A stretch of 19,382 bases of DNA from Verrucomicrobiaceae bacterium (GCA_016713035.1 JADJPW010000017.1:1-19382); one strand, 5' to 3'. Numbered from the stretch's first letter, positions 1 to 9,572 are shown. Notes: generated by a model not told the origin, from the sequence alone. Translations and numbers: made by a program.

Positions 1-2404
1 CATTCGGAATGATGAGGCGTCTGCAAATCGCTCATGGCATGGCGAACGACGAATCGCCTGCCGTGTGCCCGATGCACATCCCGGAGTGGTTCGCGATCTA
101 CGGCGGCAAGCCCGATTTCAAGCCTGGCGACTCGAAGTGCCAGCTCTGCTACTCGAACGAAGAGCTCTTCCGCGAGACGGTGCGCAATGCGCGGGCGCAG
201 CTCAGACACCTTCCACTTTGAAAGCGTCTCCACTAATGCCGCCCGATGGCTACACCTCCATTTGCCAATGCGAGAAGTGCAAAAGGCAAGGACTCGCCCG
301 AGCGCATCGAGCGCGGCTTGCTGAGTGATTATGTGTGGGAGTTCGTCAATCGCGTGGCGAAGGAGATCGGCAAAACGCACCTCACGCGAAGGTGCTGAAC
401 TGTGCGTATGGCGTCTGTATGCTGCCGCCGCTGGCGAAGATCGATAAACTGGAGCCGAATGTGCTCGTGGGCACTCGTCGGTGGGCGTCGGCCGATGAAT
501 AAGCAGGCAACAAGGCCGAAGGCGAAGCCGCGCCGGAGGGCTGCGTGCCACTATGGGCGAAGAAGACAAACAACCCGATCCTCAACTGAAAACTATCCGT
601 TCACGGATCGCGGTTAATCTGCCCGCCTTTGCCTCGCAGTCGATGGGCGACACGGTGCTGGCCACCAAAGGATTGTCGCAGGGCGAGGATATCTCTGGTT
701 CACGGTGCGGCAGGTTTTAATAAAGTCGGCATCGGCTTCACTTCGCGTACATGTTCTACCGCGCGCGCCTACTGGCCCGGCTACGAGCCAGCGGCGGCGC
801 GCTGCGCGAGTATTGCCGCCTCTTCGACGGCCCTGCGCGAGAGCGATGCACACCTTCTACGCACTGAAGCCAACTGGAAGGTGATGGATGAAGATAAAGC
901 GAAAGCCGACGAAGCGCTCGCCCTTTTTGAGAAAGCGAAACGAAAGTCGATGCCGCGAGCGTGTTTGGCAAAACGCATCGCTGCCCTCATCGACGATGCC
1001 TCAAAGGCCTGCGCATGAAGTGTCGCAGCAGGCTCGGCCAGAAGCGCGGCCCCGTGCCCACCGTGCGACTCGTCGGTGATGCGAAGGGCGTCACCATCGA
1101 TGGCAAACTCGATACGACGAATACTGCAAACCGCCCCGGCGGCCACGGTAAGTCTCATGACCGCAATGAAGACAGGTCGCGTGCCCACTTTGGGCACGAG
1201 TTTCCAAAGCGGGCTGGCAGGGCAGCAGTGTGTTTTGCGATTCGTTGCTGATGACGTGCCGTGGTGAAAAGCTGAACATCACTCACCACACACGCGACGA
1301 CGATCAGGCGCTATGGCATTGGCGATGTCACCGAGATCAACCTGGCGACGGAGACGCACTCCTATTACTCCATCGGCATCAGCCCCAGCGGCCACATCGT
1401 CGATCTGGATCGCGGAGCGCCGCGCAGTCAGTGGTTCACCTGGGATTCCAAGGCGGAAGTGGCCACGCCACGTCTCATCGCCACGATCACGGACCGTCGA
1501 GATCCGCATCCCCGTCACGCAGGATGAAAATGATCCGCTGCATCAGTCATCGGCCGCAACCCACGCGCAGAGCCTTCCTGGCACATCAATCTCTGCCGCC
1601 AGCGCATTCGCGAGGATGGCCAAGAAGTCAGCGCCCTCCTCGCCCACCAGCACGGGAAGGCTTCGAGCCGATGAAGTTCGCCCATTTCACGATGGTGCTC
1701 GCACGTCTCCCGATGCAAGATCCCAGCGTGACCGACTCTCGTGGGATGGTTTCCGCATGCCACGCAGCAGCGCAAAGACGCTGGATTCCTCGCGCTCGCT
1801 CAGGCGTTAAGATACGACTTCAAAACATGCGCTGCACTGGAGCAGGCGGCATTGCTGCATTGATGCGACCTTACATCGACCAATCCCCATCGAAGCCGTG
1901 CGCAAAACGGCGGAGATTCAACACCTGATGGCCAACTTCGACGCGCCGTCCAAATCATGGCAAAATACGGCAATGAAGACATCTATGAAATGGCCTTTCT
2001 GGAAGCGTGGCGATGGTTTCCATGCCCGTGGCCGCGCCTACTTCGTCACCGATGACGGTGCCAAGGCCGAAGCCGACTTTAGCGCCGCTGTGAGTGGATC
2101 AGTGATCCACGCGCACGCGACACCGCGATGCTGCGCCTGGGTCTGGAATCGCGAAATGCATCTCCACGACGACGCGAAGACGCTCGCCGCCTATCAGGCC
2201 GTGATCGAGGGCAAAACACGACAGCTTAGCAGCTCGATGATTTCTCCGCTCTTCTCGGAGTCTCGCGCCTACTGACCAAACTCGGTCGCTATGACGAAGC
2301 ACTGGCGGCCTTGAACAAATCCAAACCCGACAAGCTGCAAGGCATCTCGAAGACGAACGGTCCTCAAGGCCATCGAAGCCAATGTGAAAGCCGCGAGGAA
2401 GTAG
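1..2404 (+). CDS. DUF4838 domain protein with CBM9-like domain and C-terminal TPR-like helices (5' truncated, frameshifted)
   Basis: Seen: joining frames gives a continuous protein entering from the left edge. Recognisable parts in order are CPMHIPEWFAIYGGKPDF (about 78-120), PPDGYTSICQCEKCK (about 240-285), KTNNPIL and ENYPFTDRG (about 565-615), MGDTVLATKGLSQGEDI (about 640-690), VRLVGDAKGVTIDGKLD (about 1066-1115), EINLATETHSYYSIGISPSG (about 1333-1395) and TVEIRIPVTQDENDP (about 1498-1540). Known: the first segments fit DUF4838, a glycoside-hydrolase-like domain found with glycan genes; the IDGKLD and EIRIP patterns fit a CBM9-like sugar-binding fold. The end (about 1890-2404) has TPR-like helices such as LTKLGRYDEALAALNKS, and stops at TAG 2402-2404. 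At least ten frame changes are needed, spread evenly, so sequencing error is likelier than decay. Inference: secreted or envelope glycan-processing protein; the catalytic residues and substrate are unknown. Confidence 0.72.
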
Positions 2405-2468
2405 AGTTTGGCTTCGGCAGGCAAACATTCTCTCGCGTTTGGCTCTACCAAATGGCATGGACCACGTC

Positions 2469-2715
2469 ATGAGTTCGAGAGCCAAGGTTTTCATGAATGG
2501 GCGCAGTCAGGCCATCCGGCTGCCGAAGGATTTCCGCTTCAGCGAGGTGTGGTGACGCTTCGCCGGGTGCCGGAAGGCATTTTGATCACTGAGAGTGATC
2601 CCCTGGGATGCCTGAAGAGGCCTGCCAGGGGCTTTCGGAGTCATTCTTCAAGACGGTGGAAGGCCGACGGAAGCAATTGAAGCTCGAAAAACGCGCCTGG
2701 AGCGATGACTCATGA
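2469..2715 (+). CDS. vapB: VapB-type antitoxin (AbrB/SpoVT fold), frameshifted
   Basis: Starts at ATG 2469 with MSSRAKVFMNGRSQAIRLP, the typical opening of an AbrB/SpoVT-fold DNA-binding antitoxin (strand, NGRSQAIRLPK loop, strand). It continues after a frame change near 2550 as VVTLRRVPEGILIT, and after another near 2600 as a tail ending LKLEKRAWSDDS. The tail is the part expected to bind and block the toxin. The stop TGA (2713-2715) overlaps the toxin start ATG (2712-2714) in an ATGA arrangement, which supports both gene ends and translational coupling. Known: such antitoxins neutralise the partner PIN nuclease and usually repress their own operon. No clear Shine-Dalgarno is visible before 2469. 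The length of about 81 residues fits the family. Confidence 0.72.
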
Positions 2716-3208
2716 TCTACCTGCTCGACACCGACACCACGATCCTGATGATGCGCGGCTTGAGCATCCTGGAGCCGAAGTCTGAGAAACAACGCCAGAG
2801 GCAGGAAACAGGCAGGCGCATTCTGGCCAAGTGCCGGCAACATGCGGCTGAAGGTCATGTGATCGGTCTATCCGCCATCACGCTGGCTGAACTGGAATAC
2901 GGAGCCTGCGGAGCAAATGACCCGACTGCCGAGCGGGCGCGGATGCAGCGCATCCTGGCTCCTTTGCGAAGTTTGATTTCCAGGCAGGTGATCCGGCCCG
3001 GCGATACGGTGAGATCCGGAGCGAGTTGGAACTCAAAGGCAAATTGATCGGCCCAAACGATCTTTTGATCGCAGCTCATGCGATGGCTCTCTCGGCGAAA
3101 CTGGTGACGCACAATCTCAACGAGTTCAAGCGCGTGCGGGGCCTGCCAAGTGAGAGCCGGTCTGTGGTTCAAGAATCACATGCCAGCAGCGTTCCCCTCC
3201 ATCCATGA
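2712..3208 (+). CDS. vapC: VapC-type PIN-domain ribonuclease toxin, frameshifted
   Basis: Begins MIYLLDTDTTILMMRG, the PIN-domain first strand with its acidic metal ligand. ITLAELEYGA (about 2878-2907) carries the second acidic site. After one frame change near 2960-3025 come FDFQAGDPARRYGEIR, then GKLIGPNDLLIAAHAMA with the third acidic ligand, and LVTHNLNEFKRVRGL. Known: VapC toxins are Mg-dependent RNases that cut tRNA or rRNA until bound by VapB. About 30 residues between the first strand and GHVIGLSAIT (LEPKSEKQRQRQE and following) make it slightly longer than usual. The end is less certain: homologues usually stop soon after RVxGL, whereas this frame runs to TGA 3206-3208, overlapping the next ATG. 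The metal ligands are intact, so the gene was probably functional before sequencing errors. Confidence 0.75.
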
Positions 3209-3480
3209 AACGCCTTCTCTTTTCCCTGCTCCTCGCGACCGCGCTACGTGCTGAACCGGTACCGGACAAACTCGTGGTGCTCACGTTTGATGATTCGGTG
3301 GCGTGCCTGCCACGTTCTTCATCACGGATGGGTTTTGGGTTCCTCCTGGAAAAGACCATTGCATGACTTGGGAGCAGATCAAACATCGAGAAAGCCATCG
3401 AAGTCGTGGAAAGCCGCGCCGAAGTAGCCATCTGCACTGTTAGCTGAGGCATCCATCCGAATCGGAGCCAGAGGTGGAGC
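3205..3480 (+). pseudogene. Polysaccharide deacetylase (NodB-like) remnant with internal deletions
   Basis: ATG 3205 opens a signal-peptide-like start, MKRLLFSLLLATALRAEPVP, followed by KLVVLTFDDSV, the NodB-homology opening with its catalytic and metal-binding Asp pair. In another frame come PATFFITDGFWVPPGK and MTWEQIK (about 3308-3384), then EKAIEVVESRAEVAI (about 3390-3435), which resembles the end of such enzymes. Known: this family removes acyl groups from polysaccharides outside the cytoplasm. About 15-20 residues are missing between DDSV and ATFF, and most of the catalytic domain after WEQIK is absent, so the span is about 275 bp instead of roughly 700-800 bp. Unlike neighbouring genes, single-base errors cannot explain this; it is a true remnant or an assembly deletion. 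The uninterrupted starting frame stops at 3366. Confidence 0.55.
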
Positions 3481-3500
3481 ACTCTTTTCGTAGATAGAGC

Positions 3501-4254
3501 ATGAGCCCGCCATCCCTTCTCCCAAACAACTCTTCCACTTTGATCGATGACTATGAGCGGGATGGTGTCATTCGCGTGCTAGCTTGTTCAGCAGCACGGA
3601 GGTGGCGGCGATCCGTCGTGAGTTGGGCGCTTCATGCGTGATGATCTGCCATCGAAGCCTGTGGATGCACGCACGCTCGAGGCCGATGGCGAAACCGTGC
3701 GCAACCTGTGGCGATTGAGGTGCATCATCCCGCTATGCTGCCGATGGTGGAGAAGCCGGAGATCATCGAGGCTCGTTTGCGAGGTCGTGCCTGGCGAGCC
3801 GCAGGCCCGTCGGCGTGAGACGTTCAATAAACCCGCACGGATCGGCTCTGGGGTGCCCTACCACCAGGACAATGCCTACTTTTGCCAGACTCCACCGGAT
3901 ATGCTGACCATCTGGATCGCGATGGACCCCGTGACGATGGAGAATGGCCCTGTATTATGTGCGTGGCTCTCGCAAAGGAATGGAATGCTGCCCACCAAGC
4001 CCTCTGGCGTGAAGGGGAACTCCATCGGTCTAGCAGAGGCACCCAGCGTGCCCCTGGAGGAGCAGTTCTGTGGCCTGCTGGAGCCGGGAGATGCGCTCAT
4101 CCATCAGTGTGAGACGATTCACCACTCTGCGCCGAATCGGAGTGACTTCCCGCGCCTGGGGCTGCTGCTCGTGTATCGTGGAAAGCACACGCAGACGGAT
4201 GCTGCACTGAAAGCGGCCTACGCGGCGGCTGTCACTGCGACACCGCCAGCGTGA
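3501..4254 (+). CDS. Phytanoyl-CoA dioxygenase (PhyH) family protein, frameshifted in the N-terminal third
   Basis: Starts at ATG 3501 (MSPPSLLPNNSSTLIDDYERDGVI, an N-terminal helix typical of PhyH proteins). Frame changes occur near 3577-3640 and 3710-3800; from 3820 to the stop at 4252-4254 the frame is open except for a local disturbance near 3955-3985. The Fe(II) ligands are visible: the HxD motif in VPYHQDNAYF (His 3862, Asp 3868) and the distal His in ETIHHSAPNRS, followed by PRLGLLLVY with the Arg expected to hold 2-oxoglutarate. Known: family members are Fe(II)/2-oxoglutarate hydroxylases of very varied substrates. Its length of about 250 residues is normal. It lies 54 bp upstream of the sulfatase pair on the same strand, so it may be co-transcribed. 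A role on glycan-derived or lipid substrates is a guess. Confidence 0.8.
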
Positions 4255-4308
4255 TGCGCTGGCGCAATTCCGAGTGTTAGGTTGGTGAAGCCGTCGCGTT
4301 TGCTTGGG

Positions 4309-5717
4309 ATGCTCAAAAAGGCTCTTTCTCGTCCTCGCTCTCTGTCCGGTGCTGCATGCAGCACCTCCGAATTCATCATGGTCTTCATTGATGACATGGG
4401 CTGGGGCGACTTCTCGTGCTGGCAATCAAGAGGCGCAAACACCCAACATCGACCGCATCGCGGCCGAGGTATCCGCTTTGAGCAGTTTCGCCGAACTCGC
4501 CCATCTGCTCGCCCCTCACGCTGTGCGCTGACGACAGGGCAGTATCCGCAGCGGTGGCGCATCCACTCCTGTCTGAACAATCGTGCGGACAATGCCCGGC
4601 GCGGTGTGGCAGACTGGCTCGATCCACAGGCTCCCACACTGGCCCGTGTGCTCAGAGCCATGGCTACGCGACTGGCCACTTCGGGAAGTGGCACCTCGGT
4701 GTGGCAGGTGATGTCGCAGATGCGCCGCCGATCACGGCGTATGGCTTTGATGAGTCCCTGACGAACTTTGAGGGCATGGGAGCGAAGCTGCTGCCACTCA
4801 CGCTCAAACCCGGCGATGCCGAACCGGGGAAAATCTGGGGCGATGCGGTGAATCTGGGCTCTCCCGTGACGTGGATGCAGCGCAGTGAGATCACGACGGG
4901 CTTTGTGGATGCGGCGCTGAAATTCATCGACCGAGCGCAGGCCGCGAAAAAGCCATTTTTTGTGAACCTTTGGCCCGATGACGTGCATAGCCCGTGGTGG
5001 CCGCCGGTGGAGAAGTGGGGCAAAACAAAGCGTGAGATGTATCACGCCGTGCTGGAGGCCATGGATCGCCAGTTTGGCAAACTTTTCGATCACCTGCGCT
5101 CGGATGCTGCCTTGCGTGAAAACACGCTGTTGCTGATCTGCTCGGACAATGGCCCAGAGCCCGGCGCAGGCAGTGCGGCCATTCCGTGGCACCGAAGACC
5201 ACGCTTTACGAGGGCGGCACGCGTTCACCGCTGATCGTCTGGGGCCCGGGCCTCCATGGAAAGGGCAGCCGCGGGCTCTGTGGAATGCAGAATCCGTCTT
5301 TGCAGCCTTCGACATCGCGCCTTCGTTACTCTCCATCGCGCAGATCGAGCCCACAGACACGGACTTTGATGGTGAAGACATCTCCCCTGCCCTGCTCGGG
5401 CAAAAGCAAGTCTCGCGTGCCAAGCCGATCTTCTGGCGACGCCACCAGATCGCAAAACCGCATCCGCGAAGCTCACCGAGCGTCTGCCGGATCTAGCGAT
5501 GCGTGATGGACGCTGGAAGCTGCTGTGCGAATACGATGGCACGCAGCCACAGCTCTATGATTTGGCAAAAGATCGCGGCGAAAGGACCAATCTGGCCACT
5601 CAGCAGCCAGACACCGTGCTGCGCATGACGCAGCAGCTCCTCGCCTGGCACCGCTCCATGCCTGCGGACAATGGAGCCGCTCTGGGTGCAACCTCTGCCC
5701 CAGGAGCCAAGAAGTAA
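4309..5717 (+). CDS. Formylglycine-dependent sulfatase (arylsulfatase A-like), frameshifted
   Basis: Joined frames give a secreted sulfatase of about 470 residues. ATG 4309 (or TTG 4304 in the next frame) leads to the signal sequence LFLVLALCPVLHAAPPN. Then come MVFIDDMGWGDFSCW with metal-binding Asp residues, TPNIDRIAAE, and the active-site motif C-S-P-S-R at 4506-4521, split by one extra C. Further motifs are LTTGQYP, GYATGHFGKWHLG (about 4663-4701), FFVNLWPDDVHSPWWPP, LLICSDNGPEPG (about 5131-5166), TTLYEGGTRSPLIVWGPG (about 5200-5253) and LYDLAKDRGERTNLA near the end. Known: the motif Cys is oxidised to formylglycine, and the enzyme hydrolyses sulfate esters of glycans or aryl sulfates. 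The substrate cannot be told from sequence. The next sulfatase begins 10 bp after this stop. No formylglycine-generating enzyme lies in the window. Confidence 0.88.
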
Positions 5718-5727
5718 TCCACGGCAC

Positions 5728-7169
5728 ATGCAGACTCTCTCCTTCTTCCCACGCGGCACGCTCACACTGCTGCTCTGCATCATCGGCACGGTGCTGTGTG
5801 AGGCCGCAGCGCCGAATGTCCTGCTCATCCTCGTCGATGATCTGAAGCCCGCGCTCGGCTGCTATGGCGATCCGCTGGCGAAGACGCCCCACATCGACCG
5901 GCTAGCGGCGCGGGGGATGCGCTTTGACATGGCGTATTGCAATCAGGCGGTGTGTGCGCCGTCACGCTTCACGCTGATGCTGGGTGCACACTCGACCCGA
6001 CAGGCCTGTATGACCTGGAGCAGTCGATTGAGGGCCAAACTGCCAGATGCTGTGACGCTGCCGCAGCACTCCCGCGAAACACGGCGGCTACATCACCGAA
6101 TCGATCGGCAAGGTCTTCCACATCGGCCATGGCAATGAGGGTGATCCGCGGTCGTTCAGCGTCCCGCACTTCAAAGACAAGGTGATCGAGTATCTCGACC
6201 CTGCGAGCACGCAGGGCGGCCAGCTCACGCGGGAGGAGGCCTTGTTCACGAATCAAAAGCTCGACCGCATCCGTGATCTGCCGCGTGGAGCTGCCTTTGA
6301 GGCACCTGAGGCACCGGATGATGCCTACGCGGATGGTCGCGTGGCGGCGGAGACGATCAAACGGCTGCAAAGGCCCAAAAGCCGTTTTTCATCGCAGCGG
6401 GCTTTGTGCGGCCGCATCTGCCATTCTGTGCTCCGAAGAAGTATTGGGACCCCTACGATGCGAAAGCGCTACCGATGCCCGTTTTGAAAAAATGCCCGCT
6501 GGATTAGCGCGGCGGCGAGATCGTGGCGTATGCGCTGGATGAGCCCTTCGACCGTGAAACGAAACAGAAGCTCATCCACGGCTACTATGCTGCCACGAGC
6601 TACGTGGATGCGCAGATCGGCCGTGTGCTGGATGAGCTGGATCGACTAGGACTGGCGCAGGACACGATCATCGTGCTGTGGGGCGATCATGGCTTTCATC
6701 TGGGTGATCTGGGCATCTGGACGAAGCACACGAACTATGAGCAAGCGAACCGCATCCCACTGCTGATCATCGCACCTGGGTGTGACGCAGGCTGGGAGCA
6801 GCACGCGGCAACTGGCAGAGAGTGTGGATGTCTTTCCCACTCTCGCTGAGCTGGCTGGACTGCCCGCGCCCGCTGGAGCACAGCGCATCGACGGAGTGAG
6901 CCTGGTGCCAGTGCTGCGTGATCCACAGGCCCCGAGTGCGAGATCACGCGTTTCATTGTTTCCCAAAGCAAAAAATGGGCCGCGCTATCCGCACCGAGCG
7001 CTATCGGCTGGTGGAGTGGAAAAAAGCCGGTGCGGCACCTGAAACAGCGGAGCTAGAGCTTTATGACTATGCCCAGGACCCGCTGGAGACGCGGAATCTC
7101 GCGGCAGAGCAGCCCGAGGTGGTGAAATCACTCCGCGCCATCCTCGCACGGCACCCGGAGGCACGTTGA
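5728..7169 (+). CDS. Formylglycine-dependent sulfatase, iduronate-2-sulfatase-like, frameshifted
   Basis: ATG 5728 opens a signal peptide (MQTLSFFPRGTLTLLLCIIG and on), then NVLLILVDDLKPALGCYGDP with metal ligands and the catalytic motif CAPSR at 5953-5967, residue 76, intact in the starting frame. After frame changes near 6000 and 6070 come ESIGKVFHIGHG, FFIAAGFVRPHLPF (about 6380-6425), KKYWDPYDAKALP, LWGDHGFHLGDLGIWTKHTNYE (about 6675-6741, read in two parts) and, at the end, YRLVEWKK with LYDYAQDPLETRNLA. The DDLKPALGCYGD, GFxxPHLPF and GDLGIWxKHTNYE patterns are those of the iduronate-2-sulfatase branch. Known: that branch removes 2-O-sulfate from uronic acids, but bacterial relatives vary in substrate. 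Length of about 480 residues is normal. It shares strand and tight spacing with the previous sulfatase and the PL14-like gene 30 bp downstream. Confidence 0.88.
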
Positions 7170-7199
7170 CAAGCGGCTCGCATCGCTCAAAGGGGCAGC

Positions 7200-7977
7200 A
7201 TGATCCGTGACGCGATTTGTTTCCTTCTCTGCGCAGTTACTTTGCAGGCCCAGAGCCTGCTGGACATCCATCTGGGCGGAAAAGCCGGCCAAGTCTATTC
7301 CGTGACGCAGTGGAAGAAGGACTGGCCGGGCTGCGAATTCGAGGATGGCGTGAAGGAAGGCCGCGTGACGCTGATACGGCATGGGCAGGAGCCCTGGCTG
7401 CGGGTGCTCTATCCAGCCGGCAGTCACGGCTCAGACGCGGGTGGAGCAGGCTGGCGCTGCCCTTTTGGCCGCGTGGAAGCCGCCGAGCTGCGCTACACGG
7501 TGCAGTTCCAGGAAGCGTTCGACTTTGTCAAAGGCGGCAAGCTACCGGGGCTGTGCGGTGGCCCGAAAACGATCACCGGCGGAGATGCGGTGAATGGGCG
7601 TGATGGCTTCTCCGCACGCGTGATGTGGCGGCGTGATGGCCGTGGGCAGGCCTATGTGTATCACATGCACCAGCCATCGAAGTATGGGGATGAATTCGAC
7701 TTCCCAGAGGCATTCCGCTTTGTGCCGGGAAAGCCGGTCGCCATCCGCATGCAGGTGGTGATGAATCATGCCGGACAGCGTGATGGCAGCCTGCGTGTGT
7801 GGGCCGATGATCAGGCCTATGGTGGAGAAAAAGAACCTGCAATGGCGTGAGAGCGCGAGCTACGGCGTCGATTCGCTGCTGTTCAATACCTTCCACGGCG
7901 GCAGTGATGCGAGCTGGGCCCCATCACGCGATGTGTGGGCAGAGTTCAGCCGCTTTCAGGTCCAGAGGATGCCGTGA
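7200..7977 (+). CDS. Secreted PL14/PL20-like polysaccharide lyase family protein (one frameshift)
   Basis: ATG 7200 follows GGGG and opens a short signal peptide (MIRDAICFLLCAVTLQAQS). The frame is open for about 210 codons, then shifts once near 7810-7850 and ends VWAEFSRFQVQRMP at TGA 7975-7977. Key patterns are LRYTVQFQEAFDFVKGGKLP followed by GLCGG, DGFSARVMWRRDGRGQAYVY, and LLFNTFHGGSDASWAPSRD. Known: the GGKLPGLxGG sheet motif followed by an FSARxMWR strand is characteristic of the beta-jelly-roll lyases and related proteins of PL14/PL20 (alginate or glucuronan lyases). The length of about 259 residues fits. Inference: an exported protein that cuts or binds a uronate polysaccharide, which would fit the iduronate-type sulfatase next to it. 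Enzyme activity is not proven by these motifs, since many close relatives are uncharacterised. Confidence 0.72.
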
Positions 7978-7983
7978 ATCGCA

Positions 7984-9397
7984 TCACGCCAGTAGCGCCT
8001 TGACCACCTCGCCACTGACATCGGTGAGGCGGTAATCGCGGCCCTGGAAGCGGTAGGTGAGCTGCTCGTGATCAAAGCCGGCTGGTGGAGCATGGTGGCG
8101 TGCAGATCCTGCACGAGACGCGATTCTCCACGGCGGAGTAGCCGAATTCATCTGTCGCGCCGCATACATTTGGCCACCTTTGATGCCGCCACCGGCCATC
8201 CACATGGTGAAGCCCTTCGGATGGTGATCGCGGCGCCTTGCCGCCATTCTCCGCCACGGGCGAGCGACCGAACTCACCACCCCAGACCACGAGCGTGCTG
8301 TCGAGCATGCCGCTGATTTTCAGATCATCGAGCAGCGCGGCGATGGGGCCATCCGTCTCGGCGCAGTGGAGGTCGTGGTTTTTTTTCAGATCATCATGGG
8401 CATCCCAGGCCTTCGGGCCCTCATTGCCACCGCTATAGACCTGGACGAAGCGCACACCGCGCTCCACCAGCCGCCGTGCGAGTAGGCAATTCTTCCCAAA
8501 GTGTGAGGTGGTCTGGTGATCGAGGCCATCATTTTGCGCACGCTTTCTGGCTCACTAGAGAGGTCGGTGCACTCGCTTTGGCACTCATCTGCATGCGAAA
8601 GGCGAGCTCGTAGGTGTTGATGCGGGCGGCGAGCTGTGTCTCTGCCGGATTTGCAGCGGCGAATTCGGTGTTCCACTGCTTCAGCAAGTCCAGGCGTGCA
8701 CGCTGCTGCGCACGCGACACGCCTTTCGGCGGCGTGAGGTAGGCGATGGGCTCACCGGTGCTGCGGAAGGGCACGCCTTGATACGCTGCTGGCATGAAGC
8801 CGTTCGACCAATTCAGCGCTCCATTCACCGGTGCACCCTGATGATCCAGGAGCACGACAAAGGCAGGCAGATTCTCACTTTCACTGCCTAGGCCATACGT
8901 CACCCAGGAGCCCATGCACGGCCTGCCAGGTAGGATGAAGCCGGTATTCATCTGGAAGATGGCGGGGCCGTGGTTGTTGCTCTCTGCGTGCATGCTGCGG
9001 ATCACGCAGAGATCATCGGCATGCCGCGCCAGATTCGGAAACGTCTCCGCCATGTCGATGCCGGCCTGTCCATGCTTCGCAAAGCGGTAGTAGCTCTGCA
9101 TGGCGACATTTTTAGTCTTTCTGCCCGGGAAGGCATCCTCCGGCTTCCACACGGGGATGGTTTTGCCTGCCATTTGGCCAGCTCGGGTTTCGGATCGAAC
9201 AAATCGACGTGCGACGGCCCGCCATACATGAAGAGGAAGATCACCGATTTCGCTTTGGGAGCGAAATGGGGCATCCGTGGTGCCAGCGGATTCGCTGGGC
9301 TGAGCACTCCTCTGCACCAGCAGGGATTGCAGCGCCAGTGAACCGAATCCGGCCTCCGGCACTGCGTTAAAATCCGACGCGTAGTGAGTGCGTGCAT
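7984..9397 (-). CDS. DUF1501 family protein with twin-arginine signal, frameshifted
   Basis: Read on the minus strand from ATG at 9395-9397: MHALTTRR followed, after a one-base shift, by DFNAVPEAGFGSLALQSLL, a Tat-type signal. Next come SVIFLFMYGGPSHVDLFDPK (about 9190-9250), LCVIRSMHAESNNHGPAIFQ (about 8945-9015), YLTPPKGVSRAQQRARLDLL, RGVRFVQVYSGGNEGP (about 8415-8465), VVWGGEFGRSP, HHPKGFTMWMAGGG, and the family's usual ending RFQGRDYRLTDVSGEVVKAL before TGA at 7984-7986. Known: DUF1501 proteins are sulfatase-fold exported proteins abundant in Planctomycetota and Verrucomicrobiota, normally encoded beside a DUF1549/DUF1553 protein, with unknown function. The length of about 471 residues is normal. 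A further in-frame ATG at 9445 would add 16 residues before the Tat motif. It converges on the lyase-like gene with a 6 bp gap. Confidence 0.88.
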
Positions 9398-9445
9398 GTT
9401 TGCAGTAGAACAACGCGCCAGCGCTTCGGCATCCTTGCTGGTCAT

Positions 9446-9572
9446 GTCGCCGCCGTCTCCAGCATCTGCCGAGGTGTTCTACCTTGGTGGCCGCTTTGCT
9501 TCAGAGAGAGGGGGCCTCATGGGAGGGGATGCAGCGGCGCCACCGACACGGCTGCTGGACACAGCGCCTACA
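9446..9572. other. Gap upstream of the DUF1501 gene with no recognised gene
   Basis: This short stretch lies between the divergent DUF1501 gene and the small plus-strand hypothetical gene, so promoters for both are expected here or just inside the neighbours. I see no convincing promoter pair, operator or hairpin. No part of the usual DUF1549/DUF1553 partner of DUF1501 can be read on either strand. Confidence 0.4.

Noticed and set aside
1..2404. Programmed frameshifting as an explanation for frame changes
   Set aside because: More than ten shifts in one gene, in both directions, with no common slippery motif, and the same pattern in all neighbouring genes.
2405..3210. Mobile element carrying the toxin-antitoxin pair
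   Set aside because: No transposase, integrase, terminal inverted repeats or target-site duplication could be seen around the pair.
4218..5423. Long minus-strand ORF of 401 codons
   Set aside because: It lies opposite the sulfatase gene, whose conserved motifs are on the plus strand, and its protein is Arg/His/Pro-rich like other shadow frames of high-GC DNA.
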